Assembly: GCA_963836085.1 (NCBI GenBank) | Contig: CAWIHT010000006.1 | Location: 1 to 64,000 of the forward strand | Length of the DNA: 64,000 nt | From: JAHEEL01 sp963836085 | GTDB lineage: Bacteria > Actinomycetota > Acidimicrobiia > Spongiisociales > UBA5794 | Reading direction: 5' to 3' | Part shown: positions 45,881 through 56,546 of the stretch, piece by piece | Numbering within the stretch: position 1 is the stretch's first letter | Layout of the letters: every line of letters begins with the position of its first letter | Translations under genes and position numbers: made by a program | The notes under the pieces: generated by a model | The model's database searches: none | Seen by the model: only the letters and a program-made list of their open reading frames with translations | What the model was told of the DNA's origin: nothing

Positions 45881-48603
45881 TCAGCCGAGAGCGCGGTGCA
45901 GGAATGCCGCCATCTGGCCGCGGGTGACGTTCGCTCCCGGACAGAACCGATCGTTGACTGGCGGGTTGCATCCGCGGGTGACGCCGGCGGTCCCGAGGCG
46001 GTCGATGTTGTCCTCGAAGATCGATCCATCGTCGTCGATGAAGAGGTCGCCGCCGCCGTTGTCGGTGTATCCAAGAGCACGGACCAGGAACGCCGCCATC
46101 TGCTCGCGCGTGACGTTCGCGTCCGGACAGAACCGTGTGTTGGCCGGCGGGTTGCAGCCCCTCGTGATCCCTGCGGCAGCCAGACGTTCGATGTCGGCCT
46201 CGAAGATCGAGCCGTCGTCGTCGGTGAACGGGTTGTCGAGTCGTTCCGTCAGCCCCAGGGAACGTACCAGGAATGCCGCCATCTGCTCACGGGTGACGTT
46301 GGCATCGGGGCAGTAGCGGTCGTTGACCGGTGGATTGCAGCCTCTGGTGATTCCCTCTTCGGCCATCCAGTTGATGTCGCTTTCGAACACGGAGTCGTTG
46401 TCGTCGATGAACCAGTCCGTCGGCTCCCCCGTGTCGCACACATTCGGATGCAACGGGAGTCCGGAGTAGTACTCGTAGACCGGCAGGGTGTTCAGCGTTC
46501 CGTCGGCGAAGTCCCGGAACGTGTTGTAGTTGCCACGCACGTAGAACTGGTTGAAGTTGATCTGTCCGAGGTCGTTCTTCCAGAGGTAGCCGTTGCAGCC
46601 CTCCACGACCACGCTCGGGAGGTCGCCGGCGTTGTCGTTGTAGGCGTCGTATCCCTTTGCGTCGAAGCTCGACGGTGTCAGCGTCGGCATGGGACCAGGA
46701 TCGATATCGAACAGGGTGGCGGCGAGCGTGAGCACCTTCGACGCGGACAGGTTGGTGTACACGTTGTCGTCCATTGTGTCGAGCAGCGCTGGGAGGGCCG
46801 AGATGCCGAGGTCCTGGACTTGGGCGACCGCGGCCTTCATCAACAGACCTTGGGCGAGGGTACGCGCAGCATTTGAGGTGTGAGCGTTGGCACCGAACTT
46901 ATCGGTCGGGACACATTTTCGCTCTCGGGTAAACGCGAGGGCGCCGTAGCCGTCGATGTGGGTGTCGCCCACAGCTGGGTTCGCTGGGGGTGGGGGGGCA
47001 GAGACACTGGCTCGGTGCACTGTACGGGATGCTGAGGTAGTCGATGCCGCCCATGGCGTCGACCAGATCGGTGAATCCGCCAGTACCCGTTTGTGCGGAG
47101 CCGAATCCGGTCACGAACCAGCCTTCGATTGGGAGTCCCGTCTCGTTGGCGATGGTCTCGGTGGTCACACCCGGTCCGAGATCGAGCATCGTGTGGCTGA
47201 TCTCCGCCATGCCGCCTTCCACACGCGGTCCGGTGGGTCCGTCGTAGGTCATCGCGGTATCGCGTGGGATGCCGACGATCGCGCCCTCGTCGCCGGCAGC
47301 GTTGACGCCGTAGATGTGGATGGCGTCGGCGTATGACTCGAGTGGGTTCGCGCGATCGTTGGCGTCGGCCCCGATGAGAACGACGAATCGGGGGGCGGAT
47401 GCCATGAGCGAGAACTCGCCGGACGCGAGCGTTCCGCCGACGGCACGCCAGGCCCAGCCGTCGTCGGAGACGGCCAGGATCGTGTCGGTGTCGGTGGTGA
47501 CGACGGCAACTTGTCCGCCGTATGCCTCGGCCGTCGTGGCGATTCCTTCGATGCCAAGTTCCTCGGCGACGCCGGTCAGAGGCGAACGACGTGTTGTCCG
47601 GACCTTCGTACAGCGGGGCGGCGTCGAGTTCGAGGTGGAGGGACTCGAGGGCCCAGGCCAAGCCTTGCGGCGCGCCGTCCACATTGACGGTGACGGTCGA
47701 AGTGAGGTCCCCAAACGCACCGGCCACGGGGATCCATGACGACGTGCCCCATGAATAGGACTCGTCGGCGCCTCCATCGCTGTTCTCGTACCGCAGGTGG
47801 ACGGTCGTTGCGGAGGGATTGAACGATCCGGGTGTCTGGACGCCGTCTCCGGTCCAGTCGCCGGCGACGAACCGGTCGCCGGGTGCGCTGAACGTGAACT
47901 CAGATTCGAGCCCACCCGCCGGCGTGTTGACCGTGACGGTGCCCGTCGCCGGGTCCCACGAACCGATCGTGTCCGTGCCGTCACCGTCGAAGTCTGCAGC
48001 GAGCAGTTCGCCGTCGGCGGCCGGTGTGTAGGTTGCGGCCGCCTCGCCGAGGTCGGACCCCATGGCGTTGAAGATGCGGACGAATCCGTCCGACGGGCGG
48101 TACACGGCCACACTGTCGGTGCCATCGCCGTCGAAGTCGCCGGCAATGGCGATATCGCCGGAATGGCCGACCGTGAAGATCAGGTCGGCCTCGCCTGCAC
48201 TGTTGGCATTGCGCACGGTGACCGTGGACGTGTTCGAGTCGTAGACACCCACGGTGTCGATCCCGTCGCCGTCCCAGTCGCCCATCAATGGCTGTGAGCC
48301 CGGTTCCCCGAATGCGAAGACGGTGGGGTCGCCGGCCCGGGTGCGCAGGTGCCACATGGCTGCGGCGGGGTCGAAGGCTCCGACCCCATCCGCCGTGTCC
48401 GGCGGGGGAGTGCCGGGAGCGGCGGAGGGGAAGAGGGTGAGGGTGGCATCGCCGACAGCGGCAGACACGGCTGCGGCGTCGAGTCGACCGTCCGGCGTCG
48501 CCTGAGACGGAGCCGTCATGATCACGGTGAGAACGGCCGCGACGAGGAGGCTGGTCGTAAGAGCGGTGACGAGTGCGGTGCGGGCTCGATGGGTCATGGT
48601 CAT
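45881..48603 (-). CDS. Secreted FG-GAP / LCP (LytR-CpsA-Psr) / triple-SLH protein, copy 1, frameshifted
   Basis: A protein of about 907 residues. ATG 48603 follows AGGAG. After the signal peptide (ALVTALTTSLLVAAVLTVIM) come four FG-GAP-like repeats (GDWDGDGIDTVGVYD, GDFDGDGTDSVAVYRPS, ADFDGDGTDTIGSWDP, GDWTGDGVQTPGSFNPS). Next is an LCP domain: DAIHIYGVNAAGDEGAIVGI, IPRDTA, VEGGMAEISHTMLDLGPG, ETGLPIEGWFVTGFGS and GYGALAFTRERK, which hold the Arg/Asp catalytic set of enzymes that transfer glycopolymers to peptidoglycan. Three SLH repeats follow (NVTREQMAAFLVRSLGL and relatives). Frame changes lie near 47578 and 46990, the latter in a G7 run. LCP enzymes are usually membrane-anchored, so this SLH-displayed form is unusual. 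Confidence 0.82.
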
Positions 48604-48724
48604 TGAGGCTCCTGGCGATTCGTACGCCGATAATAGTCGCCTCCCAAAAACCGGCCTCATCGTAGGGCACGGCACGGACCGCTCGATAGGGGGATTCTCG
48701 GGAACGCGTCGCTCCTGGTGACGG

Positions 48725-48870
48725 TCAGGACGCTGCGGCGATCCAGCGGTTGAGCACAATGGCTGCTTCGCTGAAGGCGTCGACCCGGATGAACGGTTCA
48801 GCCCACGCTATTGGAGGGGCGACCATCAGCCCTTCGACGCCGTCCGTCAGCATCCTGCCCGATCACCCGA
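48725..48870 (-). pseudogene. 3'-end remnant of a HAD phosphatase gene (duplication footprint)
   Basis: The reverse strand reads DGVEGLMVAPPIAWAEPFIR, then VDAFSEAAIVLNRWIAAAS and a stop at 48725. This matches the end of the HAD gene at 52074-52756 (GFEGLMIAPPAAWVEPF, RVDDF, ALERWISTGS). The rest of that gene is absent. The distance from this remnant's stop to the following LCP-SLH start (about 122 bp) equals that in the second copy (about 128 bp). The other sequence in 48604-49221 shows no gene. Confidence 0.8.
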
Positions 48871-49221
48871 CTCTACCGTTCAGATCCCTGCGCCGACGGG
48901 TGGTAGTGGATCTGGACAGACCAGCCGCCAGATGGCCGAAGCCCCTTGCGAGACCGGAACCTGCCTACCAGGGTGATGGAATCCAATGGGCACGCGTCGC
49001 CGCCAAAGCGACACACCATATGGACGATTCGTACCCCATGGACGAATCCAGACTGAAGCGGCTGGGAGTTGTGGATGAGTGACTGACCCTCACTGAAATA
49101 CCCGAGCCGAGTCTCGCCGGCACCGACGGGATCTGGCGACGCGTGCTCCGGTATTGCCAGATCGCAGTGCGGCAGGGCGTGCGGCCGGCGTGTTCACTCC
49201 GCCGACATCCGCCGACATGAA
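48871..49221. other. Intergenic spacer between the two duplicated units
   Basis: About 350 bp separate the HAD remnant from the C-terminus of the second LCP-SLH copy. No family-like coding sequence or clear hairpin is seen. It must contain the left junction of the tandem duplication and the promoter or read-through region for the first copy. Confidence 0.4.
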
Positions 49222-51946
49222 CTATCCGAGTGCCCTGTGCAGGAAGGCCGCCATCTGGCCGCGGGTGACGTTCGATCCCGGGCAGAAGCGGGTGTTGGCC
49301 GGCGGGTTGCAGCCCCGGGTGACGCCAGCGGTTCCGAGGCGATCGATGTCACCCTCGAACACCGAGCCGTCGTCGTCGGTGAACAGGTCACCTCCGCCGT
49401 CGTCGGTGTAGCCGAGTGCACGGACCAGGAATGCCGCCATCTGCTCGCGGGTGACGTTCGCATCCGGACAGAACCGTGTGTTGGCCGGCGGGTTGCAGCC
49501 CGCGAGTGATCCCCGCGGCAGCGAGACGTTCGATGTCGGCCTCGAAGATCGAGCCGTCGTCGTCGGTGAACGGGTTGTCGAGACGTTCCGTCAGTCCCAA
49601 CGCACGGACCAGGAATGCCGCCATCTGTCCGCGGGTCACCCGGGCATCGGGGCAGTAGCGATCGTTGACCGGTGGGTTGCAGCCTCTGGTGATGCCTTCT
49701 TCTGCCATCCAGTTGATGTCGGGTTCGAATACGGAGTCGTTGTCGTCGATGAACCAGTCCTTCGGTTCACCCTTGTCGCACGTATAGGGGTTCGACGGGA
49801 TTCCTGAGTTGTACTCGTAGACCGGCAGCGTGTCGAGAGTGCCGTCGGCGAGATCCCGGAACGTGTTGTAGTGGCCACGAACGTAGAACTGGTTGAAGTT
49901 GATCTGTCCGAGCGTCGTTCTTCCAGAGGTAGCCGTTGCAGCCCTCCACGACCACGCTCGGGAGGTCGCCGGCGTTGTCGTTGTAGGCGTCGTATCCCTT
50001 TGCGTCGAAGCTCGACGGTGTCAGCGTCGGCATGGGCCCAGGGTCGATATCGAACAGCGTGGCGGCGAGCGTGAGCACCTTCGACGCGGACAGGTTGGTG
50101 TACACGTAGTCGTCCATCGTGTCGAGCAGACCAGGGAGCGCCGAGATGCCGAGGTCCTGGACTTGGGCGACCGCGGCCTTCATCAACAGACCCTGGGCGA
50201 GGGTTCGCGCAGCATTCGAGGTGTGCGCGTTGGCGCCGAACTTGTCGGTCGGGACGCACTTGCGCTCGCGGGAGAACGCGAGGGCGCCGTAGCCATCGAC
50301 GTGGGTGTCGCCCGGCTGCCGGTTCGCGGGCGGTGGGGCTGAGAGGCACTGGCTCGGTGCGCTGTACGGGATGCTGAGGAAGTCGATGCCCCCCATGGCG
50401 TCGACAAGGTCCTCGAATCCCGGTGTGCCGGTGAGACGCGAACCGAAACCGGTCACGAACCAGCCCTCGATCGGGAGTCCCGTCTCGTTGGCGATGGTCT
50501 CGGTGGTCACACCCGGTCCGAGATCGAGCATCGTGTGGCTGATCTCCGCCATGCCGCCTTCCACACGCGGTCCGGCGGGCCCGTCGTAGGCCATCGCGGT
50601 ATCGCGTGGGATGCCGACAATCGCGCCCTCATCGCCGGCAGCGTTGACGCCGTAGATGTGGATCGCGTCGGCGAAGGATTCGAGTGGGTTCGTCGGGTCG
50701 TTGGCGTCGGCGCCGATGAGGACGACGAACCGGGGGGCGGACGCCATGAGCGAGAACTCGCCGGACGCGAGCGTTCCCCCGACCGCACGCCAGGCCCAGC
50801 CGTCGTCGGAGACGGCCAGGATCGTGTCGGTATCGGTGGTGACGACGGCGACTTGGCCGCCGTATGCCTCAGCGGTTGTGGCTACCCCCTCGACGCCAAG
50901 GTCCTCGGCGACGCCGGTCAGGGCGAACGACGTGTTGTCCGGACCGTCGTACAGCGGTGCGGCGTCGAGTTCGAGGTAGAGGGACTCGAGGGCCCAGGCC
51001 AGGCCTTGCGGAGCGCCGTCGACATCGACGGTGACGTTCGATGCCAGGTCCCCGAAGGCTCCCGCCACCGGGATCCACGACGAGGTGCCCCAGGCGTAGG
51101 ACTCGTCGGATCCGCCATCGGTGTTCTCGTATCGCAGGTGGACGGTCGTAGCGGCGGGATCGAACGATCCCGGGTGTCTGCGCACCGTCCCCGGTCCAGT
51201 CGCCAGCCACGAATCGATCGCCCGGTGCCGTGAACGCGAACTCGGCATCGAGTCCACCGCCGGGCGTGTTGACCGTGACGGAGCCCGTCGCCCGGGTTCC
51301 ATGACGCGAGGGTGTCCGTGCCGTCCCCGTCGAAGTCGGCAGCGAGAAGCTGTCCATCGGCGGCCGCCGGCGTGTAGGTCGCTGCCGGTTCACCGAGGTC
51401 CGGCCCGGTGGCGTTGAAGATGCGTACAAATCCGTCGGACGGCCGGTACACGGCGACGGTGTCGGTGCCGTCGCCGTCGAAGTCGCCGGCAATCGCGAGG
51501 TCGCCGGATTGACCGATCGTGAAGGTCAGGTCTGCTTCGCCTGCAGCTGTTGGCGTTGCGGAGGCTGACCGTTGCCGTCCCCGGGTCGTAGACACCCACC
51601 GTGTCGATGCCGTCGCCGTCCCAGTCGCCCATCAGCGGCTGCGAGCCTGGCGTGCCGAAGGGGAACACCGCCGGGTCGCCGGCGCGGGTACGGAGGTGCC
51701 AGGTCGCGGTGGCCGGATCAAAGGCTCCGACGCCGTCCGCGGTGTCAGGCGGGGGAGTGCCAGGAGCGGCAGCGGGGAAGAGGGTGAGGGCTGCATCTCC
51801 GACGGCTGCGGAGACGGCGGCGGCGTCGAGTCGACGGTCTGGCGTCGCCTGCGACGGAGTCGTCATGCATGACGGTGAGGACGGCCGCGACAAGGAGGCT
51901 GGTCTGCAAGAGCGGTGACGAGTGCGGTGCGGGCTCGATGGGTCAT
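49222..51946 (-). CDS. Secreted FG-GAP / LCP / SLH protein, copy 2, heavily frameshifted
   Basis: A paralogue of 45881-48603 with the same order: signal peptide, FG-GAP-like repeats (GDWDGDGIDTVGVYD, GDFDGDGTDTVAVYRPS), LCP domain (DAIHIYGVNAAGDEGAIVGI, IPRDTAMAYDG, GYGALAFSRERK) and three SLH repeats (ARVTRGQMAAFLVRALGL, then two of NVTRGQMAAFL type). Long blocks are identical in protein. Differences are scattered (for example RLTGTPGFEDLVDAMGG against AQTGTGGFTDLVDAMGG), so the copies have diverged. Frame changes occur near 51865, 51550, 51295, 51172, 49915, 49760 and 49500. ATG 51946 has AGGAG upstream. It may act on a different polymer from copy 1. Confidence 0.78.
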
Positions 51947-52073
51947 TGAGGCTCCTGGCGTGTCTGTACGCCGATGGTAGGTCGCCTCCCGAAAAACCGG
52001 TCTCATCGTAGCGCACGACATCGGCCGCTCGATAGGGGAATTCTCGAGACTCGCGTGCGGAGACTCCCGGCTG

Positions 52074-52756
52074 TCAGGAGCCGGTGGAGATCCAGCGTTC
52101 GAGCGCATGCGGCCGCTTGCCGGAAGTCATCGACGCGAGCGAACGGGTTCGACCCACGCCGCCGGAGGAGCGATCATCAGCCCTTCGAAGCCGACCGCCC
52201 GTGCGGCCTCAGCATCCGATGGCTGATCACCGACCATCACCGCGACGCTCGGGCCGTCTGCGAAGGACCGAGGCACTCTCGGAGGATCTCCGGCTTCGAC
52301 CGGGGGCTGCCCTCGACCGCCACGAAGAATTCGCTCAGGCCCTTGCGGTCGACGATACGTCGCAGCTCTTCGGTCGGCGTAGCCGACGCGACCGCGCAAC
52401 GAACGCGAGCCCGGGACCTCGGCCGAGGAACTCGGACACGCCGTCGAAGAGCGGTGCGGCGACGACCGCATCCTCGACCAGATCGCGAATACCGCTCGGC
52501 GATCGCTGCAGACCTCCTCCTCGCTCGGGTCGTTTCCGAGCATCTCGGTCTCGACGTGCCTGATCTTGTCGTACCGCGACACGCCGACGTTGGCTAGGTG
52601 GTGGTCCTTGACCGCCTGTGCGACGGCGGGCCCGTGGTCGTCGAGGTAGAGGGCGTAGAACGCATCGGTCTTGACGTCCGCCGAGTCGCAGAGCGTGCCG
52701 TCGAAGTCGAACACGATGAGTTGGAGCGGTTCCCGAGTGGGCGGCCGATCGGTCAT
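52074..52756 (-). CDS. HAD-superfamily phosphatase (phosphoglycolate-phosphatase-like), frameshifted
   Basis: A haloacid-dehalogenase-type hydrolase of about 228 residues. Motif I is LIVFDFDGTLCDSADVKTDA, with the two catalytic Asp. After frame changes near 52500 and 52290 come cap-domain residues, MVGDQPSDAEAARAVGFEGL (motif IV, GDxxxD) and the end GLMIAPPAAWVEPF. A further change near 52145 gives RVDDF...ALERWISTGS and the stop at 52074. Its start overlaps the stop of the 2-hydroxyacid dehydrogenase gene (ATGA). The pair could make or recycle a small phosphorylated acid, perhaps for a glycerate- or lactate-like polysaccharide substituent; that is speculation. Confidence 0.72.
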
Positions 52757-53673
52757 GCCAACCCGAGGTGGGCGAGAGCGTTGCGCAGCGCTTCGGATTC
52801 CATGGCCGCTCGTACCTGGCGGGCGTACGAGCCCATGTGGCAGGTGAGCATGACGTTCGGAAGCGTGGTCAGCGGCCCGGAGTACGGCTCAGACTCGTAC
52901 ACGTCGAGGGCCGCTCCTGCGATGCGTCCCTCGCACAGAGCGTCGAACAACGCCTCCTCATCGACCAGACCGCCGCGCGCAGTATTCACGACGACACCGC
53001 CGGGTCCGAGCGCGTCGAGGATCGGCGATCGACCGTGTGATGCGTCTCCTCGTCGTGCGGGAGGTGAATGGTCAGCACGTCGGCCCACCGTGCCAGATCC
53101 TCGACGGTCTCGAATCGTCGGTAGGTCGTCGTCATCGACGAAGTGGTCCGTGTAGCCGACCTCGGCGCCGAGAGCGACGGATACCTTCGCCACCCGCGAG
53201 CCGACGTGGCCCAGTCCAACGATGCCGATACGGCTCTTGCCGTAGGACCGACCCATGAGGGCCTGCCATTCGCCCGATCGGATCAAGCGATCGGCCTCAC
53301 CGATCCGTCGCAGCACAGCGATGGCCAGAGCGATCGTCAACTCGGCGACCGCCTCCGCCGGAGTCTCGGGCGTGCGGTAGACGGCGATCCCCAACTCCTC
53401 GGCAGCAGCGACGTCCACCTGGTCGACTCCGGAGCCACAACGCGAGATCATGCGGAGTTGCGGGTTCGCATCGAAGACAGCGCGGGTCAGCGGTTCGACG
53501 CCGGCGATCATCGCCTCGGCGTCGCTTGATTCGAGCAGATCGAGAACTTCGCCCTCGGACATCTTGCGACCGAAGGGGTTCCTGACGATTGGCCACCCGG
53601 CGTCGGCGAGTCGCTGAATCGCCGGATTGTCGGTGTCGAAACTCGATGTCGTGATCGCCATCATCTGGCTCAC
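52753..53673 (-). CDS. D-isomer-specific 2-hydroxyacid dehydrogenase (phosphoglycerate-dehydrogenase-like), two compensating frame changes
   Basis: A 306-residue SerA-like dehydrogenase. LRMISRCGSGVDQVDVAAA and AVYRTPETPAEAVAELTIAL carry the substrate-binding GSGVDxVD and the catalytic-Arg strand. SRIGIVGLGHVGSRVAKVSV is the NAD motif. ALGPGGVVVNTARGGLVDEE and AALDVYESEPYSGPLTTLPN lead to LTCHMGSY with the catalytic His. Between about 53125 and 53040 the frame slips and returns; the other frame there reads FETVEDLARWADVLTIHLPH, the expected family sequence. So two opposite indels, not divergence, explain the odd middle. It is short (no ACT domain). Coupled to the HAD gene. Confidence 0.8.
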   Translation of the reverse strand: MSQMMAITTSSFDTDNPAIQRLADAGWPIVRNPFGRKMSEGEVLDLLESSDAEAMIAGVEPLTRAVFDANPQLRMISRCGSGVDQVDVAAAEELGIAVYRTPETPAEAVAELTIALAIAVLRRIGEADRLIRSGEWQALMGRSYGKSRIGIVGLGHVGSRVAKVSVALGAEVGYTDHFVDDDDLPTIRDRRGSGTVGRRADHSPPARRGDASHGRSPILDALGPGGVVVNTARGGLVDEEALFDALCEGRIAGAALDVYESEPYSGPLTTLPNVMLTCHMGSYARQVRAAMESEALRNALAHLGLA

Positions 53674-54199
53674 TGCGACTCCCTTTCAGAGGGTCTGTGC
53701 CGGTGCGCTTTCGTGCGGACCGTCTTCGGCCGGCAATCGACTCTAGCAACCGGCAATTGATCTCCTGTGGTGCCTGCTTGGCGCGAATGACTGGATCACG
53801 GACGGCCACGATTCTGGTGTGGTCCTGCATTGCCTCACGAGCGGTCCGGTTCGAGTGTTCTCGACGGTCCGAAGTGAAGCCGACGGAATCTCGCCGCGGG
53901 TACGCTGCACTCGCATGGGTGGCAAAGCCGACGGACTAGCGAAGCGACGCCGACCGGAGTGCAGCCGATGTCGACCGCAAGGATGCACGTCTGACTTGTC
54001 GCATTCGGAAGGGAACCCACGAGACCGGCATCTGGGCACTCAGGTGAGGTGAGTTTCGAATCCGGCAAGTGGGGAGAATTCGGCACACGGCCACCGCGTG
54101 GCCCAGCCGAGTTCCGCCACATTATTGAGAGATTGGTAGGTCGGAAATCGTGAGCGTCGAGCGATCTTCGGCGCCCGACCGATTGATGTCCAGGGAGTC
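53674..54199. other. Divergent intergenic region, no gene recognised
   Basis: These 526 bp separate the divergent dehydrogenase and flippase genes. Several short frames exist but none has family resemblance, a ribosome site and a sensible length together. GTG 54149, with AGGTCGG upstream, could be the true flippase start if an indel lies between it and 54200. Confidence 0.45.
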
Positions 54200-55427
54200 G
54201 TGCTATTCGTCCTGCGTGGCGTGGCGGTCGTCGGAACGGCATTCGGCATTCGAGTCGTGACAGAACTGCTTGAACCGCGAGTGTTCGGGGAGCTCCAACT
54301 CGTGCTCGGTGTGGCGATTCTCGTGTCCGGGGTGTGTCTCCTTCCGCTTGCCAGATACGCAGCCAGGCATCTTCACGATGCGATCTTGCGTCGCGAATCG
54401 AGGCAGTTCATTCGCGCTGCTCGGCGAGCCGTGCTTGGGGTAGCGCTGGCCGCAACTGCCGTGCTTGCGCTTGGCGGGCTCATCCTGACGGCAATCACAG
54501 CAGATGCCAGGGTCCGCGGGTCTCAGCATTGCAGCCGGAATCGTTGCGATCGCCCAGGGTCGCTCGAGCCTGGAGCTGTTCACCCTTGCGACACGAGGTC
54601 GTGTTGTGAGCAGGCCGAGGGGTCTACGAGCTTGCACGAAGCCTGGCGGTGCCGTCGGCCGTCGCGCTGATGGCCGTGGCCATGGGGCAGGTCGTCGCCA
54701 CGCTGGCCCTTGCTCATGCCGCAGCAATTGCAGTTCTGGTCGCCGCAGCCACACTCATGTATCGGGGTGCGAGCGGACAGTCGCCGGTGGCATGGCTTCG
54801 TGCGTCGGTGCAGTTCGCGCTTCCGCTCTCTCTCGTCGGAGTGCTTTCCTGGGTGTTCAACCTTGGAGACCGATACTTGATCGCCTCGCTGGCATCTGCT
54901 TCGGAGGTCGGCCGTTACGCGGCAGCATATGGGATTGCTGCCTCAGGTCTTGCTGTCGTTGGCGGGATAGTACCGACCCTGATGATGCGCCCTCTATTCC
55001 GAGCGGCCGCCAGCGCTGACAACGCACAGCGTTCATATTTGGCGGTGAGAACGATTCTGGTTCAGTCGGGAATCGTCGCTATTGCCGTCGTGGCCATTTG
55101 GCTCGCGTTCGCGGCTCCTCTCACACAGATTCTTCTGGCCTCAGAGTACCGCGCTGGTGCCGTGGTGGTGATGCGATGGGTGGCCTTGGGACAGGGGTTC
55201 GTCGTTCTCGCGCAGGCCCTTGATCTCGATAGCTACTCGCGTTTCGCGTACCCCGTCCCATTGCGATTTCCTACGGTGCGGCGGCCGCAACGAACGTGGC
55301 GCTGAATCTTGCGCTCATTCCGGTGCTCGGGATCCAGGGAGCCGCGATCTCCACGGCGCTGTCGGGGGGGGTCTACCTTGCCATGATGGCCCTCCAACTG
55401 CGCCCCTTCCGCACGATGGATCGCTAG
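54200..55427 (+). CDS. Wzx-type polysaccharide flippase, three frame changes
   Basis: A MOP-superfamily exporter of about 408 residues put together from several frames. Its N-terminal helices are FVLRGVAVVGTAFGIRVVTE and VFGELQLVLGVAILVSGVCL. The later parts are SVQFALPLSLVGVLSWVFNL, NLGDRYLIASLASASEVGRY (the GDRxxIA segment typical of exporters), YAAAYGIAASGLAVVGGIV, AATNVALNLALIPVLGIQGA and ISTALSGGVYLAMMAL. Frame changes lie near 54510, 54640 and 55260. In-frame sequence continues upstream of 54200, so the true start may be near 54149. Its stop shares the CTAG at 55424-55427 with the convergent glycosyltransferase. Confidence 0.72.
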
Positions 55428-56520
55428 TCGGGGCAGAGGGCGTGCGACACCAAATCCACGAGTTCCTTCGCTGTGCCAGCGGTACCGAGTGATCGGGCGA
55501 ACCCAACAGTGAGCCTTACGCGTGCTCGCTGATACGCCGAGGTTGAACCGCGTAGTTCGTCATTTTGTTGGCGAGTGACTCCGCGGCAGCCTCACATCGG
55601 TAGCCGTTCACCCCGTCCTCGATCAACGCCCCATTGCCCATCACGTTTTGACTCACCACCAATCCCATCCCGGAGGCTGCTTCCAGGATCGTGAAGTTGC
55701 CGTTGCTGAAGCGAGCTGGCAGGATCAGGACGTCACATCCTCGATAGATCTCGTCAAGGTCGTCCCAGCTCTTGAGGCCGTCGAGGAAATCGCACTGACG
55801 GGTTAGTCCCACGGCCTCGATCTTGGCTTCGATGCTGGAGCGCAACTCGCGCGCTTCCATTATACGAGTCGAGAGTCCGGGAATGCCCTCAGCACCAAGG
55901 CGAACGCGTCAACGGCAATGTCGGGACCGTAGATCTCCGTCAGCCGGTTGGCGAAGATGAACACAAGGCCTGCTCTTGGATGGCGGTCCGGATGCACGAA
56001 GTACCCGTCGATGTCCGCGGCATAGCGGCCGACCACGACCCTCTCGCCAAAGCCAAAATCGTCGCGGAATTGGGCAGCAGTGTCTGAGGTACTGACGATC
56101 ACCAGATCCAGGTCCCGATATAGCCGTCAGTAACCACCACGCCCATCCTCGTTTCCGAAGCTGCCTGAACGTGTTCCGCGAGCGCTCTGTGAACGCCGCC
56201 ACACGGGTTCCCGTCCGAACCGCCCATGGATCTCGCGACGTAGTTGCTGGGGATTGATAAGCCGCGACTCCAAGAAGGTCGGGGTCAATGGAAGAGGGTG
56301 TCCGCGTCAGGTTTCGTGCGACGTATCTTCCCGACAGGTACCGGCCACGTCCGATCGGCACTGCGTCGAGTATCTGACATCGCTCGCAGAGATCTGATGC
56401 CCACCACTTGCCCCGGGTCCTACTGGGACTCTCATAGAAGATGAACGTGGCATCGACGTAGGTCTGTAGGGCATCACATAGCTTGATCTGATGTGGGGCT
56501 GCAATTGAGTTGAGGAACAC
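55424..56520 (-). CDS. Glycosyltransferase family 4, frameshifted
   Basis: A GT-B enzyme of about 365 residues spread over several frames. It starts VFLNSIAAPHQIKLCDALQT and DATFIFYESPSRTRGKWWAS, continues VVGRYAADIDGYFVHPD and LVFIFANRLTEIYGPDIAVD (donor-domain entry), CDFLDGLKSWDDLDEIYRGC, then CDVLILPARFSNGNFTILEA (donor site) and GNGALIEDGVNGYRCEAAAE. A last shift near 55530 restores FARSLGTAGTAKELVDLVSH and the stop at 55424. It lies 27 bp after the acetyltransferase gene, in an operon with the DegT aminotransferase, so it may transfer an acetamido sugar. Confidence 0.72.
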
Positions 56521-56546
56521 GACCCGTTTCCGGCGGGGACTGCCGC

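Noticed and set aside
48750..49082. Small forward-strand gene of 110 codons
   Set aside because: It lies opposite the HAD remnant, has no ribosome site and no family resemblance; the reverse-strand remnant explains the coding signal.
53674..54199. Possible small regulator gene between divergent dehydrogenase and flippase genes
   Set aside because: None of the short frames combines a start signal with recognisable sequence.
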